A stretch of DNA of 64,000 bases, taken from Streptomyces sp. A0642 (lineage in GTDB: Bacteria > Actinomycetota > Actinomycetes > Streptomycetales > Streptomycetaceae). The notes below the pieces were generated by a model, which saw only the letters and a list, made by a program, of their open reading frames with translations, was not told where the DNA came from and made no database searches. Positions 44,343-52,901 of this stretch are shown here, piece by piece (the first letter of the stretch is position 1; each line of letters begins with the position of its first letter). The stretch is from the NCBI RefSeq assembly GCF_004795105.1, contig NZ_SSBL01000006.1, positions 124,001 through 188,000 of the forward strand, read 5' to 3'. The translations under genes and the position numbers were made by a program.

Positions 44343-46789
44343 GCCTGTTCGGTACCGGCGCGCTGGGCCGGATCGTACGCTCCGGCGTCGGCAGGCGGCG
44401 GGTGCGGACCGTGGGGATCGCCGTGGCCACGATGATGGCCGTGGCATCGGCCGTGGTCGCAGGATCGCTGATGGTCGCCGCGGCCGCCCCCTTCGACACG
44501 GCCTTCAAGAAGCAGCGGGGCGCGCACATCATCGCGCAGTTCGATCCGGGCAAGGCGAGTGCGGCGGAGCTGGCGAAGACCAGGAAGCTGCCTGGCGTCG
44601 CCGCGAGCGCGGGACCGTACCCGTCCACGTCGGTCCGTCCGGTGGACCGGTCGGGCTTCCAACTGCCGACGCTGACTCTGGTCGGGCGGTCCGGCCCTGA
44701 CGGCGCCGTGGACCGGGTCGATCTGAAGTCGGGCCGGTGGACGCAGAAGTCGGGCGAGATCGTGCTCGACGCGTCGTTCGAGGGGCCCGCCCTCGGGATC
44801 GGCACCCCCATGAGGACGTCGGACGCCAAGGATGCTCCGACCCTTTCGATCGTCGGCTTCGCCGTCTCCGCCAGCAGGACCGCCGATGCCTGGGCGGCCC
44901 CCGCGCAGGTCGATGTGCTGGCCTCGAAGGGCTACCCGGTCGCGAGTCAGATGCTCTACCGCTTCGACTCCGCGAGCACGAAGCAGCAGATCCTCGCCGA
45001 CCGGAAGGAGCTCGCCGACTCCGTCGGTCCCGCGACGCTCCTTGGGACCCAGTCCTGGCTGGACACCAAGCGCGCCGCCGATCAGGGTGCGGCGGCGACC
45101 GTTCCGTTCGTCATGGCTTTCGGCGCGCTCGGCATCGTGATGTCGGTGATCATCGTCAGCAGTGTGATCAGTGGCGCGGTCGGCACCAGCCTGCGCAGGA
45201 TCGGTATCCTCAAGGCCATCGGCTTCACCCCGCGCGAGGTCGTACGCGCCTACGTGGCCCAGGCGCTGATCCCGGCCATCGTCGGCATCAGCCTGGGTGT
45301 CGCCCTGGGCAATCTCTTGGCAGTGCCACTGCTGTCCGACACCGAGCCGGTGTACGGCGGAGTCTCGCTCTCGGTGGCCTGGTGGGTGGATGTCGCCGTG
45401 CCGGCCGCCGCCCTGGTCGTCGTGGGGCTCGCGGCGCTGATTCCCGCGCTGCGGGCTGGAAGGCTGCGGACGGTCGAGGCCATCGCGGTCGGCCGGGCGC
45501 CGCGCACGGGGCGCGGTCGGTGGGCGCACCGGGTGACGGGGATGCTGCCGCTGCCGCGGCCGGTGACCTACGGTCTCGCCGCCCCCTTCACGCATCCGGT
45601 ACGTACCCTCGCGATGCTGCTCGTGGTGGCCTTCGGCACGGCCGCGGCGACGTTCGCGGTGGGGCTGACCTCGTCCCTGAACGCGATCGGCACCTCGCAG
45701 GACCCCGAGAACCGCGCCGCGGTCACGGTCACGACGACCAAGGCGATCGAAGTCGCTCCCCCGCCGCCTCCTCCTGTGGGGGGCGACGCGGGAGATCCGC
45801 CTCCCCCCGGCGGCAGCGAGTCCGGCCCCCCTCCCGTGGAGAACAGTGCGGCGAGCACGTCCAACAAGCCCAAGGTCGCCGACCCGGAGAAGGTGCGGTC
45901 CGCCGTCACGTCGCAGCCGGGGATGGACTCGTACTACGGCAAGGCCCAGATCGAGGTCGCCGTGGCTGGGGTCTCCGGCTCGGTTCAGGCCAGCCTCTAC
46001 GAGGGCGACTCGCGCTCCGGCGGCTACGAGATGCTCTCCGGGCACTGGATCACCGGTAAGGGGCAGATCGTGGTGCCCTCGCGCTTCCTGGAGAGGACCA
46101 GCACCAAGATCGGTGACACGGTGCGGGTGACCTACGAGAAGGAGACTGCGAACCTGCGGATCGTGGGCGAGTCCTTCGACACCTCGGGCAGGCGGCTGAA
46201 GGTCCACGCGGACATGGCCGACTTCAAGTCGGCCGAGCCCCGTACCTTCCTCGTCGAAACGAAGTCCGGCGTCTCCGCCGACGAGTACGCCCAGAAGGTC
46301 GCCGCGGTCGTACAGCCGCTGGGCGGCGACGCCACGACCAGCACCGAAGAGGGGCAGGACGGCGTCATCCTCGTCATGGCCGCAATGGCGGCGGTGCTCA
46401 CCCTCATGCTGATCACCGTGGCCGGCCTCGGCGTACTCAACTCCGTGGTTCTTGACACCAGGGAACGCATCCACGACTTGGGCGTCTGCAAGGCGATCGG
46501 CATGACGCCGCGGCAGACCATGGGTCTCGTGCTCGCCTCGGTGGCCGTGATCGGCGTGATCGGCGGGCTGATCGGCGTGCCGGCGGGGTACGCGCTGCAC
46601 AGCGTCGTCATGCCGGTGATGGGGAGTGCCGTGGGCACCAGCCTGCCGTCGCTTGTCCTCGAGGTGTACGGGCCTTTCCGACTGCTCCTGCTGGGGCTCG
46701 GCGGCGTCGTGATCGCGATGCTGGGCGCACTGATCCCGGCCGGCTGGGCCGCCAAGGCACGTACGGCCACGGCACTGCGCACCGAGTAG
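44339..46789 (+). CDS. ABC transporter permease of FtsX/MacB type
   Basis: An 816-aa permease with the duplicated FtsX layout: an N-terminal helix (VGIAVATMMAVASAVVAGSLMVAAAAP), a large extracellular domain, three helices (about 258-380, with SLRRIGILKAIGFTPREVVRAYVAQ between them), a second TM helix near 420, a Pro/Gly-rich external linker (about 474-505), a second extracellular domain and a final three-helix block (VVLDTRERIHDLGVCKAIGMTPRQTMGLVL). The two cytoplasmic I-L-K-A-I-G-x-T-P-R motifs couple to the ATPase. The substrate is likely an amphiphile or peptide handled at the outer face of the membrane. Confidence 0.9.
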   Translation: MSLFGTGALGRIVRSGVGRRRVRTVGIAVATMMAVASAVVAGSLMVAAAAPFDTAFKKQRGAHIIAQFDPGKASAAELAKTRKLPGVAASAGPYPSTSVRPVDRSGFQLPTLTLVGRSGPDGAVDRVDLKSGRWTQKSGEIVLDASFEGPALGIGTPMRTSDAKDAPTLSIVGFAVSASRTADAWAAPAQVDVLASKGYPVASQMLYRFDSASTKQQILADRKELADSVGPATLLGTQSWLDTKRAADQGAAATVPFVMAFGALGIVMSVIIVSSVISGAVGTSLRRIGILKAIGFTPREVVRAYVAQALIPAIVGISLGVALGNLLAVPLLSDTEPVYGGVSLSVAWWVDVAVPAAALVVVGLAALIPALRAGRLRTVEAIAVGRAPRTGRGRWAHRVTGMLPLPRPVTYGLAAPFTHPVRTLAMLLVVAFGTAAATFAVGLTSSLNAIGTSQDPENRAAVTVTTTKAIEVAPPPPPPVGGDAGDPPPPGGSESGPPPVENSAASTSNKPKVADPEKVRSAVTSQPGMDSYYGKAQIEVAVAGVSGSVQASLYEGDSRSGGYEMLSGHWITGKGQIVVPSRFLERTSTKIGDTVRVTYEKETANLRIVGESFDTSGRRLKVHADMADFKSAEPRTFLVETKSGVSADEYAQKVAAVVQPLGGDATTSTEEGQDGVILVMAAMAAVLTLMLITVAGLGVLNSVVLDTRERIHDLGVCKAIGMTPRQTMGLVLASVAVIGVIGGLIGVPAGYALHSVVMPVMGSAVGTSLPSLVLEVYGPFRLLLLGLGGVVIAMLGALIPAGWAAKARTATALRTE

Positions 46790-47193
46790 CGCCCTGCGGA
46801 GCGCGAGCCGCTGGGACAGACCGCCAGCTCCGCGGGGTGGTCGGGCTCCCGTGCAAGCACAGATGCCGATGCTCCGTCCAGGCCTGTTTCTTGAGAGGTA
46901 CTCGGGAGGCCCGGGTGGGGGCCGGCAGCGGAAAGCGGTGCGGGGCACCGGCGGCGAGACGATGGGGGCAGCAGCTTCCGACCCGGTCTCGCCGCCGCAC
47001 ATCCGGCTCCTGCCCATCCGCAGAGTCCCCCGAAACGCGGTAGGGCCACCTCACCGACGCACGGCTACCCGGCATCCGTGAAACGCCGCACTGCGACTCA
47101 CTCATCCTCCTGCCTCCGCATACGCCGCAGCACAGGTCTGGCCCTCGGCTGGCGGCGCCGCCTCATCTGCCGATACCGGAGTCGATAGCGGCG

Positions 47194-47525
47194 TCAGGCC
47201 CCATAGCCAGTCCAGCTACTCAGCGCCGAGCCGAGGTAGGGGGACAACGCTCCTGGCACCGTCCGGGTCTGCCCTTCGTCGGGGATCGGCGCCGGGAACT
47301 CGCGGCTGAGCGTGCTCAGCTCGCTGCGGAGGATCGACCACCGCCTGCTGTGCCGGGGTCGCGGCTGACAGGTAGCGATCGCCCTCGACCCGAGGCGAGT
47401 GGTTAGGCCGCGCGGGCCAGCCTGCCTTGCCGCGTCACCAGCCACACACGCTCGGCCAGCTCGGCCGGGGCATGCCCGCGCAGCAAGGCGCTGTGCTGCA
47501 GCCACTGCTCCAGCAGCCGCGACGC
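47194..47525 (-). pseudogene. Degenerate coding remnants downstream of the sirtuin gene
   Basis: Immediately after the sirtuin TAG the same frame stays open for about 40 codons and reads ASRLLEQWLQHSALLRGHAP, then AELAERVWLVTRQGRLARAA, before TAA at about 47403. Further on, another frame reads ILRSELSTLSREFPAPIPDE followed by GQTRTVPGALSPYLGSALSS to a TGA at 47194. Both have protein-like composition but no starts or ribosome sites. They look like pieces of one or two lost genes; I cannot name the family. The adjoining stretch 46790-47193 shows nothing recognisable. Confidence 0.35.
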
Positions 47526-48407
47526 CTAGCCGTCGACCGCGATGCCCAGTTCCACGGCCAGGGTGGTGAGGGCCGCCCCCAGCGGCAGCGCGACGCGGGC
47601 GACGGCGTGCCGGTCGCCCCGGGTCGGGTCCCGGTTCACGATCAGGACGGGCTTCCCGGCCTCAGCCGCGTAGCGGACGAACCGGAGGCCGGACATCACT
47701 GTCAGCGAGGAGCCCAGGACCAGCAGCGAGGCGGCGTCACGGACCAGTTCGCGGCAGTGCTCGACCCGCTCCGCGGGCACCGCTTCGCCGAAGAACACCA
47801 CGTCTGGCTTGAGGATGCCGCCGCAGACCGTGCAGGGAACCACGTGGAAGTCCCCGACCTGCTCGTCGGTGAGATCGGCGTCACCGTCCGGATTGATCGC
47901 GGCAGCCACCGGATCGAAACCGCTGTTGGCCTCCTCCAGCCGCCGGGCGAGCTCGCGGCGCGAGATGAAGGTGCCGCAGGAAAGGCAGACCACTCGTTCG
48001 AGGCTTCCGTGGAGTTCCACCACGTCCCTGCTGCCCGCGGCCTGGTGCAGACCGTCGACGTTCTGGGTGATCACACCCGAGAGCAGTCCATGCCGCTCGA
48101 ACGCGGTCACCGCCCGGTGTCCGGCGTTGGGGCGGGAACGCCCGAAGGTTCGCCAGCCGAGATGGCTGCGCGCCCAGTACCTGCGACGGGCCTGGGCGCT
48201 GGCAGTGAAGTCCTGATAGGTCATCGGTGTGTGCCGGCTCAGGCTCCCGCCCTCGCTCCGGTAGTCAGGGATCCCCGTCTCGGTGGAAATACCCGCCCCG
48301 CTGAGCACCAGCACACCGCCGGTGCTCAGCGCATCGGCGACCGGCTCCAGATCAGTGATGGCGGGGGGCAGATCTTCGGTGGGAGACCAGCTCAGGGTGG
48401 GGCGCAT
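47526..48407 (-). CDS. Sir2-family NAD-dependent protein deacylase
   Basis: A 293-aa sirtuin that removes acyl groups from lysines using NAD. The Rossmann NAD-binding motif is VLVLSGAGISTETGIPDYRSEGG (about 32-54), followed by ITQNVDGLHQAAGSRDVVELHGSLERVVCLSCG, in which the His of ELHGS (about 132) is catalytic. The zinc site is formed by CLSCG and CTVCGG. KPDVVFFGEAVP and LVLGSSLTVMSGLRFV complete the fold. The ATG at 48407 has GGAGG 7 nt upstream; an ATG two codons earlier overlaps that site. An open in-frame extension follows the stop codon. Confidence 0.92.
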   Translation of the reverse strand: MRPTLSWSPTEDLPPAITDLEPVADALSTGGVLVLSGAGISTETGIPDYRSEGGSLSRHTPMTYQDFTASAQARRRYWARSHLGWRTFGRSRPNAGHRAVTAFERHGLLSGVITQNVDGLHQAAGSRDVVELHGSLERVVCLSCGTFISRRELARRLEEANSGFDPVAAAINPDGDADLTDEQVGDFHVVPCTVCGGILKPDVVFFGEAVPAERVEHCRELVRDAASLLVLGSSLTVMSGLRFVRYAAEAGKPVLIVNRDPTRGDRHAVARVALPLGAALTTLAVELGIAVDG

Positions 48408-48688
48408 GCGCATGCCTCCAGAGTACGGAACGGGCCGGCCGTCACCCGTGAGCCCCGTGGCCCGCTCTCGTGGGTACGAGGAAGCCGGACGGGGGGGGAG
48501 GGAGTCACGGCGGAGCCGGGGTGACCCACGACAACGCGGCAGATGCGCGTGCCGGACCGCGCGAGCCCGGCTTGATCCCATGAGAGGCCCTGGTCCCGGG
48601 CGCCCCGCACTCCCGGGTGTGCTGCCCCTGCGCGGGGGTAGGCGACACGACGTCCGGAGCCCGGAGGCAGTGAAAAGGGAGGATGGCC

Positions 48689-49069
48689 ATGGCGGTACCG
48701 AAGTCGAGTGTGCTGGTGCTGGACTGCGCGGAGCCGGAGGAACTGGCCGACTTCTATGCCGCGCTGCTCAATGCGGAGGTCCGCGTCGGCCCCCAGCCCG
48801 AGACCCTCGAGGTAGTGGGGCAGGCAGGGGTGCGTCTCGCGATCCGGAAGGACCACGGGTTCGCGCCGCCGAGTTGGCCGAGGCCCGATGACTCCCAGCA
48901 GGCTCACCTGCTGCTTCTGGTGGCGCGCGAGGATATGGACGAGGCGGAGCGCGAGGCGGTCGGTCTCGGCGCGCGTCCTCTGGACACGAAGAACAACGGG
49001 GGCGTGCGAGACGCCCGCCTCTACTCCGATCCAGCCGGTCACCCCTTCACGCTGGCCACATCCGGCTGA
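48689..49069 (+). CDS. VOC-family (glyoxalase-like) protein
   Basis: A 126-aa protein with the two-module glyoxalase-like fold: VPKSSVLVLDCAEPEELADFYAALLNAEVRVGPQPETLEVVGQAGVRLAIRKDHGFAPPSWPRPDDSQQAHLLLLV and DMDEAEREAVGLGARPL to RLYSDPAGHPFTLATSG. The DCAEPEELADFYAALL and YSDPAGHPFTL signatures mark a group very common in Streptomyces without known substrate. The second of two closely spaced ATG codons (48689) is best placed, 6 nt from GGGAGG. Confidence 0.82.
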   Translation: MAVPKSSVLVLDCAEPEELADFYAALLNAEVRVGPQPETLEVVGQAGVRLAIRKDHGFAPPSWPRPDDSQQAHLLLLVAREDMDEAEREAVGLGARPLDTKNNGGVRDARLYSDPAGHPFTLATSG

Positions 49070-49161
49070 TTCGCCGAGAGGCGTGTTCGTTCCGCTGTGC
49101 GGCGCGGACGGTGCGTTCCGTCGCTTGATCAATAACACCGCGAACCTACGAAGGAGTCCTT

Positions 49162-49596
49162 ATGTCCTCCTCGATCGTCGAGACCGTAGATATGAAGGCC
49201 CCGGTCGCCGTCAGCTGGGCCCTGTGGAGCGATGTGACGCAGTGGCCCAAGTTCCTGAGCCATGTCCAGCGCGTCGATCCGTTGGACGAGCGCCGGTTTG
49301 CCTGGAAGCTCGCCCTGCCTGGGGTCGACAAGAGCTTCGTCGCTGAACTCACCGAGGTCGTGGCGGAGGACCGGATCGCCTGGAAGACGACGGAGGGCGT
49401 CCACCATGCCGGTGTGGTCACGTTCCATCGGCTGGACGACGAGTCGAGCCGGTTGACCCTGCAGATCGAGTACGACCCCCAGGGATTCGTGGAGCACTTG
49501 GGAGCCCTGACCAATCTCGACTCGGTTCTTGCCAATTACGACCTCGGCGAGTTCCAGAGGCTGGCGGAGCGGACGGCTGCGGGCGGCGTGTTCTGA
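49162..49596 (+). CDS. SRPBCC-family polyketide cyclase/dehydrase-like protein
   Basis: A 144-aa START-like protein: SIVETVDMKAPVAVSWALWSDVTQWPKFLSHVQRVDPLDERRFAWKL, with VTFHRLDDESSRLTLQIEYDPQGFVEHLG and a C-terminal helix. The DVTQWPKF segment and QIEYDPQGFVE are typical of polyketide cyclase/ubiquinone-binding-like proteins found in actinobacterial stress regulons. Ligand unknown. GAAGGAG is well spaced before the ATG. The following 49597-49921 stretch holds no gene I can support. Confidence 0.83.
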   Translation: MSSSIVETVDMKAPVAVSWALWSDVTQWPKFLSHVQRVDPLDERRFAWKLALPGVDKSFVAELTEVVAEDRIAWKTTEGVHHAGVVTFHRLDDESSRLTLQIEYDPQGFVEHLGALTNLDSVLANYDLGEFQRLAERTAAGGVF

Positions 49597-49921
49597 ACGT
49601 CTTCGGCGTGCCCTGATCGCCTTTCAAGCAGACGGAGCGCTGAGCCAGGGGCCGCGCTCGACGACGCGGAAGGACGCGGATGCCGGGGCACGGCGGGGCA
49701 GGTGGACGGGTAGAGGCCGGTGTGTTCGTCGGCTCCTGCCGGCCTGGCCTCCTGCCGCTCGCCGGGCTCAGCGGCAACACCGGTCTGTCGTCGCCGGCCG
49801 CCGGGACAGGCTCGCCCCGGGCACCCGCGTCAAGCAGCCGGTGACCTTGGCCGGGGGCCGACCGGTCCGGACTGTGCCGGGGCGGCCACTGGTAAACTGG
49901 GGGACACGCTTCGAAACCGTT

Positions 49922-49949
49922 GGGGCCCGTACCGAGGGGTACGGGCCCC
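49922..49949 (+). promoter_or_regulatory. Leader hairpin of the DEAD-box helicase gene
   Basis: Perfect 12-bp stem (GGGGCCCGTACC and complement, GAGG loop), 36 nt before the start codon. A TAAACT -10-like hexamer lies at 49893-49898, so the hairpin would begin about 20 nt into the transcript. A similar GGGGCCC-stem leader precedes the MerR gene at 56003. Confidence 0.55.
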
Positions 49950-49985
49950 GGCGCGTTCCGGGCGCCAGGCCGAGGAAGGTTCCCC

Positions 49986-51356
49986 ATGAACGCCAAGCAG
50001 TCCGCCCCGAAGGGCGAACTCACCCCGCAGCAGACGGCTGCCTCCGGCCTGCTCCCGGTCGAGTCCTTCGAGGCGCTGGGGCTGCCGTCGAGTCTGACGG
50101 CGACGATGACCCGCCTCGGCGTGACGGAGCCCTTCCCGATCCAGGCGGCGACGCTGCCCCACGCGCTGGCCGGCCGTGACGTCCTCGGCCGCGCGCGGAC
50201 CGGCTCCGGCAAGACGCTCGCCTTCGGGCTCGCGCTGCTGGCGAGGACGGCAGGGGTGCGAGCGGAGCCGAAGAGGCCGCGCGCGCTGGTCCTGGTGCCG
50301 ACCCGGGAGCTCGCCCAGCAGGTCAGCGACGCGCTCGCCCCGTATGCGCAGACGCTCGACGTGAGGCTGGCGACGGTGGTGGGCGGGCTTGCCATCAACC
50401 GGCAGGCGGCGCTGCTGCGGGCCGGCGCCGACGTGGTCGTCGCCACGCCCGGGCGGCTGGCCGACCTGGTATCGCGGCGGTTCTGTGATCTGGAGCAGGT
50501 ACGGATCACCGTGCTCGACGAGGCGGACCAGATGTGCGACCTGGGGTTCCTGCCGCAGGTCTCGGAGATCCTGGACCAGGTGCGTCCCGACGGGCAGCGG
50601 CTGCTGTTCTCGGCCACGCTCGACCGCAACGTCGACCAGCTGGTGCGGAACTACCTGCACGACCCCGCAGTGGCCTCGCTCGACCGTGTGGCGGGCTCGG
50701 TCACCACGATGGAACACCACGTACTGAACGTCCACCCCGCCGACAAGTACGCCACCGCGACGGAAATCGCGGCGCGGGACGGCCGGGTCCTGATGTTCCT
50801 GGACACCAGGGCCGGCGTGGACCAGTTCACCCGGCACCTGAGGGCCAGCGGTGTGCGGGCTGCCGCCCTGCACAGCGGGAAGTCGCAGCCGCAGCGCACA
50901 CACACGCTCGCCCAGTTCAAGGAGGGCGAGATCACCGTGCTGGTGGCCACCAATGTCGCGGCCCGAGGAATTCACATCGAGGCCCTCGACCTCGTCGTGA
51001 ACGTCGACCCGCCGGCCGACGCGAAGGACTACCTGCACCGTGGCGGTCGTACGGCCCGCGCCGGGGAGGCCGGGAACGTGGTCACCCTGGTCACGCCCAA
51101 CCAGCGGCGGGACGTCAACCGGATCATGACCGACGCCCGCATCCGGCCCACCGTCACCCAGGTGCGCTCCGGCGAGGAGAAGCTGACCGCCATCACGGGG
51201 GCGAAGCGCCCGCCGATCGAAGGCAAGGGCAGCGGCAATGTGGCCTTCCGGGGCATGGGCACCCGTCCTGGCCGCCCCAAGGAGTCCCGCAAGGCCGCCG
51301 ACGCCCGCAAGGCGGCGGAAGCACGCGCGGCGGCGCGGGTGCGCAAGAGCCGTTGA
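49986..51356 (+). CDS. DEAD-box RNA helicase
   Basis: A 456-aa ATP-dependent RNA helicase. Motifs in order: Q motif GVTEPFPIQAATLP, I ARTGSGKT, Ia PTRELAQQV, Ib TPGRL, II VLDEAD, III FSATL, IV VLMFLDTRAGVDQFTRHL, V VATNVAARGIHIEALDLVVNVDPP, VI YLHRGGRTARAG. The C-terminal tail is Arg/Lys/Ala-rich (KESRKAADARKAAEARAAARVRKSR), usual for RNA-binding helicases involved in ribosome assembly and cold adaptation. The ribosome site is AGGAAGG. Its leader hairpin suggests control at the RNA level. Confidence 0.93.
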   Translation: MNAKQSAPKGELTPQQTAASGLLPVESFEALGLPSSLTATMTRLGVTEPFPIQAATLPHALAGRDVLGRARTGSGKTLAFGLALLARTAGVRAEPKRPRALVLVPTRELAQQVSDALAPYAQTLDVRLATVVGGLAINRQAALLRAGADVVVATPGRLADLVSRRFCDLEQVRITVLDEADQMCDLGFLPQVSEILDQVRPDGQRLLFSATLDRNVDQLVRNYLHDPAVASLDRVAGSVTTMEHHVLNVHPADKYATATEIAARDGRVLMFLDTRAGVDQFTRHLRASGVRAAALHSGKSQPQRTHTLAQFKEGEITVLVATNVAARGIHIEALDLVVNVDPPADAKDYLHRGGRTARAGEAGNVVTLVTPNQRRDVNRIMTDARIRPTVTQVRSGEEKLTAITGAKRPPIEGKGSGNVAFRGMGTRPGRPKESRKAADARKAAEARAAARVRKSR

Positions 51357-51609
51357 CCCGGAGGGCTTGCGGACGTACGTGCCGCAGTGTCGCGCGGCCA
51401 TGCCGCGGGACGCGGGCGCGAGGCGCTCGCTCGAGGGACCCTGCCTCCTCCGCAGCCCTTGCCTCCGCCCCGTACAAAGGGGGCTGAGGAACGGCCCACC
51501 GCCTTCCGCGGGTGGGTCACGGCGTTCGCGGACCGCTCGGAGAAACCCGCGAAGTCGGATGCATAAGAGGCGTTGACCAGGGCACTCGATGTCCTGGAGG
51601 TTGATAACT

Positions 51610-51780
51610 ATGGTTCCCCTGCTTCTCGTTCTCCTGCTCGCCCTCGTTCTCTTCGGTGCCGGATTCGCACTGAAGGCCCTGTGGATCGTGGCAGTGATCG
51701 TGCTCGCTGTCTGGCTGCTCGGCTTCGTCATGCGTTCCGCCGGAGCGGGCGGCCGCCGTGGCCGCTGGTACCGCTGGTAG
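51610..51780 (+). CDS. Small hydrophobic membrane protein, copy 2
   Basis: A 56-aa paralogue of the protein at 15678: two hydrophobic segments (MVPLLLVLLLALVLFGAGFALKALWIVAVIVLAVWLLGFVM) and the shared tail GGRRGRWYRW. Even the leader is alike: both genes have GGAGGTTGATA just before the start codon. Function is unknown. Unlike copy 1 the second helix is uninterrupted. A perfect 23-bp hairpin follows 16 bp after the stop. Confidence 0.8.
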   Translation: MVPLLLVLLLALVLFGAGFALKALWIVAVIVLAVWLLGFVMRSAGAGGRRGRWYRW

Positions 51781-51796
51781 TCATCGACGACCAGTC

Positions 51797-51846
51797 AGCA
51801 GCGCGGGGTGGCACCGGCCAACAGGCCGGTGCCACCCCGCGCTGCT
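51797..51846. terminator. Very long perfect terminator hairpin
   Basis: A 23-bp perfectly paired stem with an AACA loop (left arm begins AGCAGCGCGGGGTGG), between the 56-aa gene and the convergent gene at 51991. The remaining 144 bp to that gene show nothing else. Confidence 0.9.
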
Positions 51847-51990
51847 GTGCTCCGGAGCGTCGTTGCCGACGGAGGCCGGTCAGCCGCCCGCCGCGCCGGC
51901 GGCGCAGTCCCAGGTCCACGCAGAGCCGGCCCCGGCCGCCGAGCACGCCCCTATTACCGCGATCCGACGTCCTACGAGGGACCGCGCCAG

Positions 51991-52629
51991 TCAGGCCGTG
52001 GAGGGGGGCCGGTGAACCGGGCCCACGGCGATCTCCACGGTGGAGGTGACCCGGACCACCGAAGGGGCGCGGGGCGCCGACCCGAACCCGAAGGCGACCG
52101 GCGGGTCGACGGGGGCGAGCGCGCCGAGATGCCGCCCCCCGAGGATCGCGCTCGCCGCTCGCACTCGGTGCAGATCCCGGGCCCCGTACCATTCGCGACG
52201 GTCGGGGCCCGCGCTCCCCAGCGTGCGGACACCGGGCAGCAGGCGAGCCGGTACGTCGCAGACGGCGGCCCACGTGCGACTGCGGGCCAGGGGTGCGGGC
52301 ACCGTGCGCAGCAGCAGTCCCAGAGCGGTCCGCGAACCGGTCACGACGTCCAGCACGAGCGGCCCCGCCCTGACGTACCAACGGTTCCCCTCTGACCTGA
52401 CCTGCACCGGGAGCACTTCCACGCGCTCGAACGTGTAGGTGGCTGCGACGAAGTCGGCGATCCGGCGGGAGGGCGCGAGCAGACGGCGCTCTCCGTCCGG
52501 CTGCTCGATCATGACGTCGCTGAACGCCCCGAACGGGGACCGTGGCCAATGCCCCCACACGAGCCGCGTTCCCGAGGTCGTACCGAGGGCTCCGATCCAT
52601 CCGTCGAAGTGCAACCGCTCCTTTGCCAT
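51991..52629 (-). CDS. Conserved hypothetical protein
   Basis: A 212-aa protein I do not recognise by function. The N-terminal half is highly protein-like: AKERLHFDGWIGALGTTSGTRLVWGHWPRSPFGAFSDVMIEQPDGERRLLAPSRRIADFVAATYTFERVEVLPVQVRSEGNRWYVRAGPLVLDVVTGSR. It suggests a beta-rich, possibly lipocalin-like or DUF-type fold. It has no signal peptide or membrane helix. The C-terminal half includes PAPLARSRTWAAVCDVPARLLPGVRTLGSAGPDRREWYGARDLHRV. Start ATG 52629 gives a clean N terminus; the longer frame to 52791 is Arg/Pro-rich. The upstream 52630-52901 gap shows no gene. Confidence 0.65.
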   Translation of the reverse strand: MAKERLHFDGWIGALGTTSGTRLVWGHWPRSPFGAFSDVMIEQPDGERRLLAPSRRIADFVAATYTFERVEVLPVQVRSEGNRWYVRAGPLVLDVVTGSRTALGLLLRTVPAPLARSRTWAAVCDVPARLLPGVRTLGSAGPDRREWYGARDLHRVRAASAILGGRHLGALAPVDPPVAFGFGSAPRAPSVVRVTSTVEIAVGPVHRPPSTA

Positions 52630-52901
52630 GGCCGCCAGTCTGGCCTGCCGGGGCGGATCGGACCGGCATCGACGCCCGCTGCCCACCCACCAACGAGGAG
52701 ACGGACTCTGCGCGCGGTCGCTCGGACGGTCCCGGGGAGCGCCGGCAGGCAGGACGCGGCCGTACGACTTCGGATGGGGTCCGTGGGTCACCGCTCCGGA
52801 ACGTCCCCGTTCAGTTCGGGTTCCAGGCCTGGCCTTTCGGCCACGATGTCCTGCTCACGGCCGGAGCCGGCGTGCCCCGTGGCCGTTGCGGCTCCGAGCC
52901 G

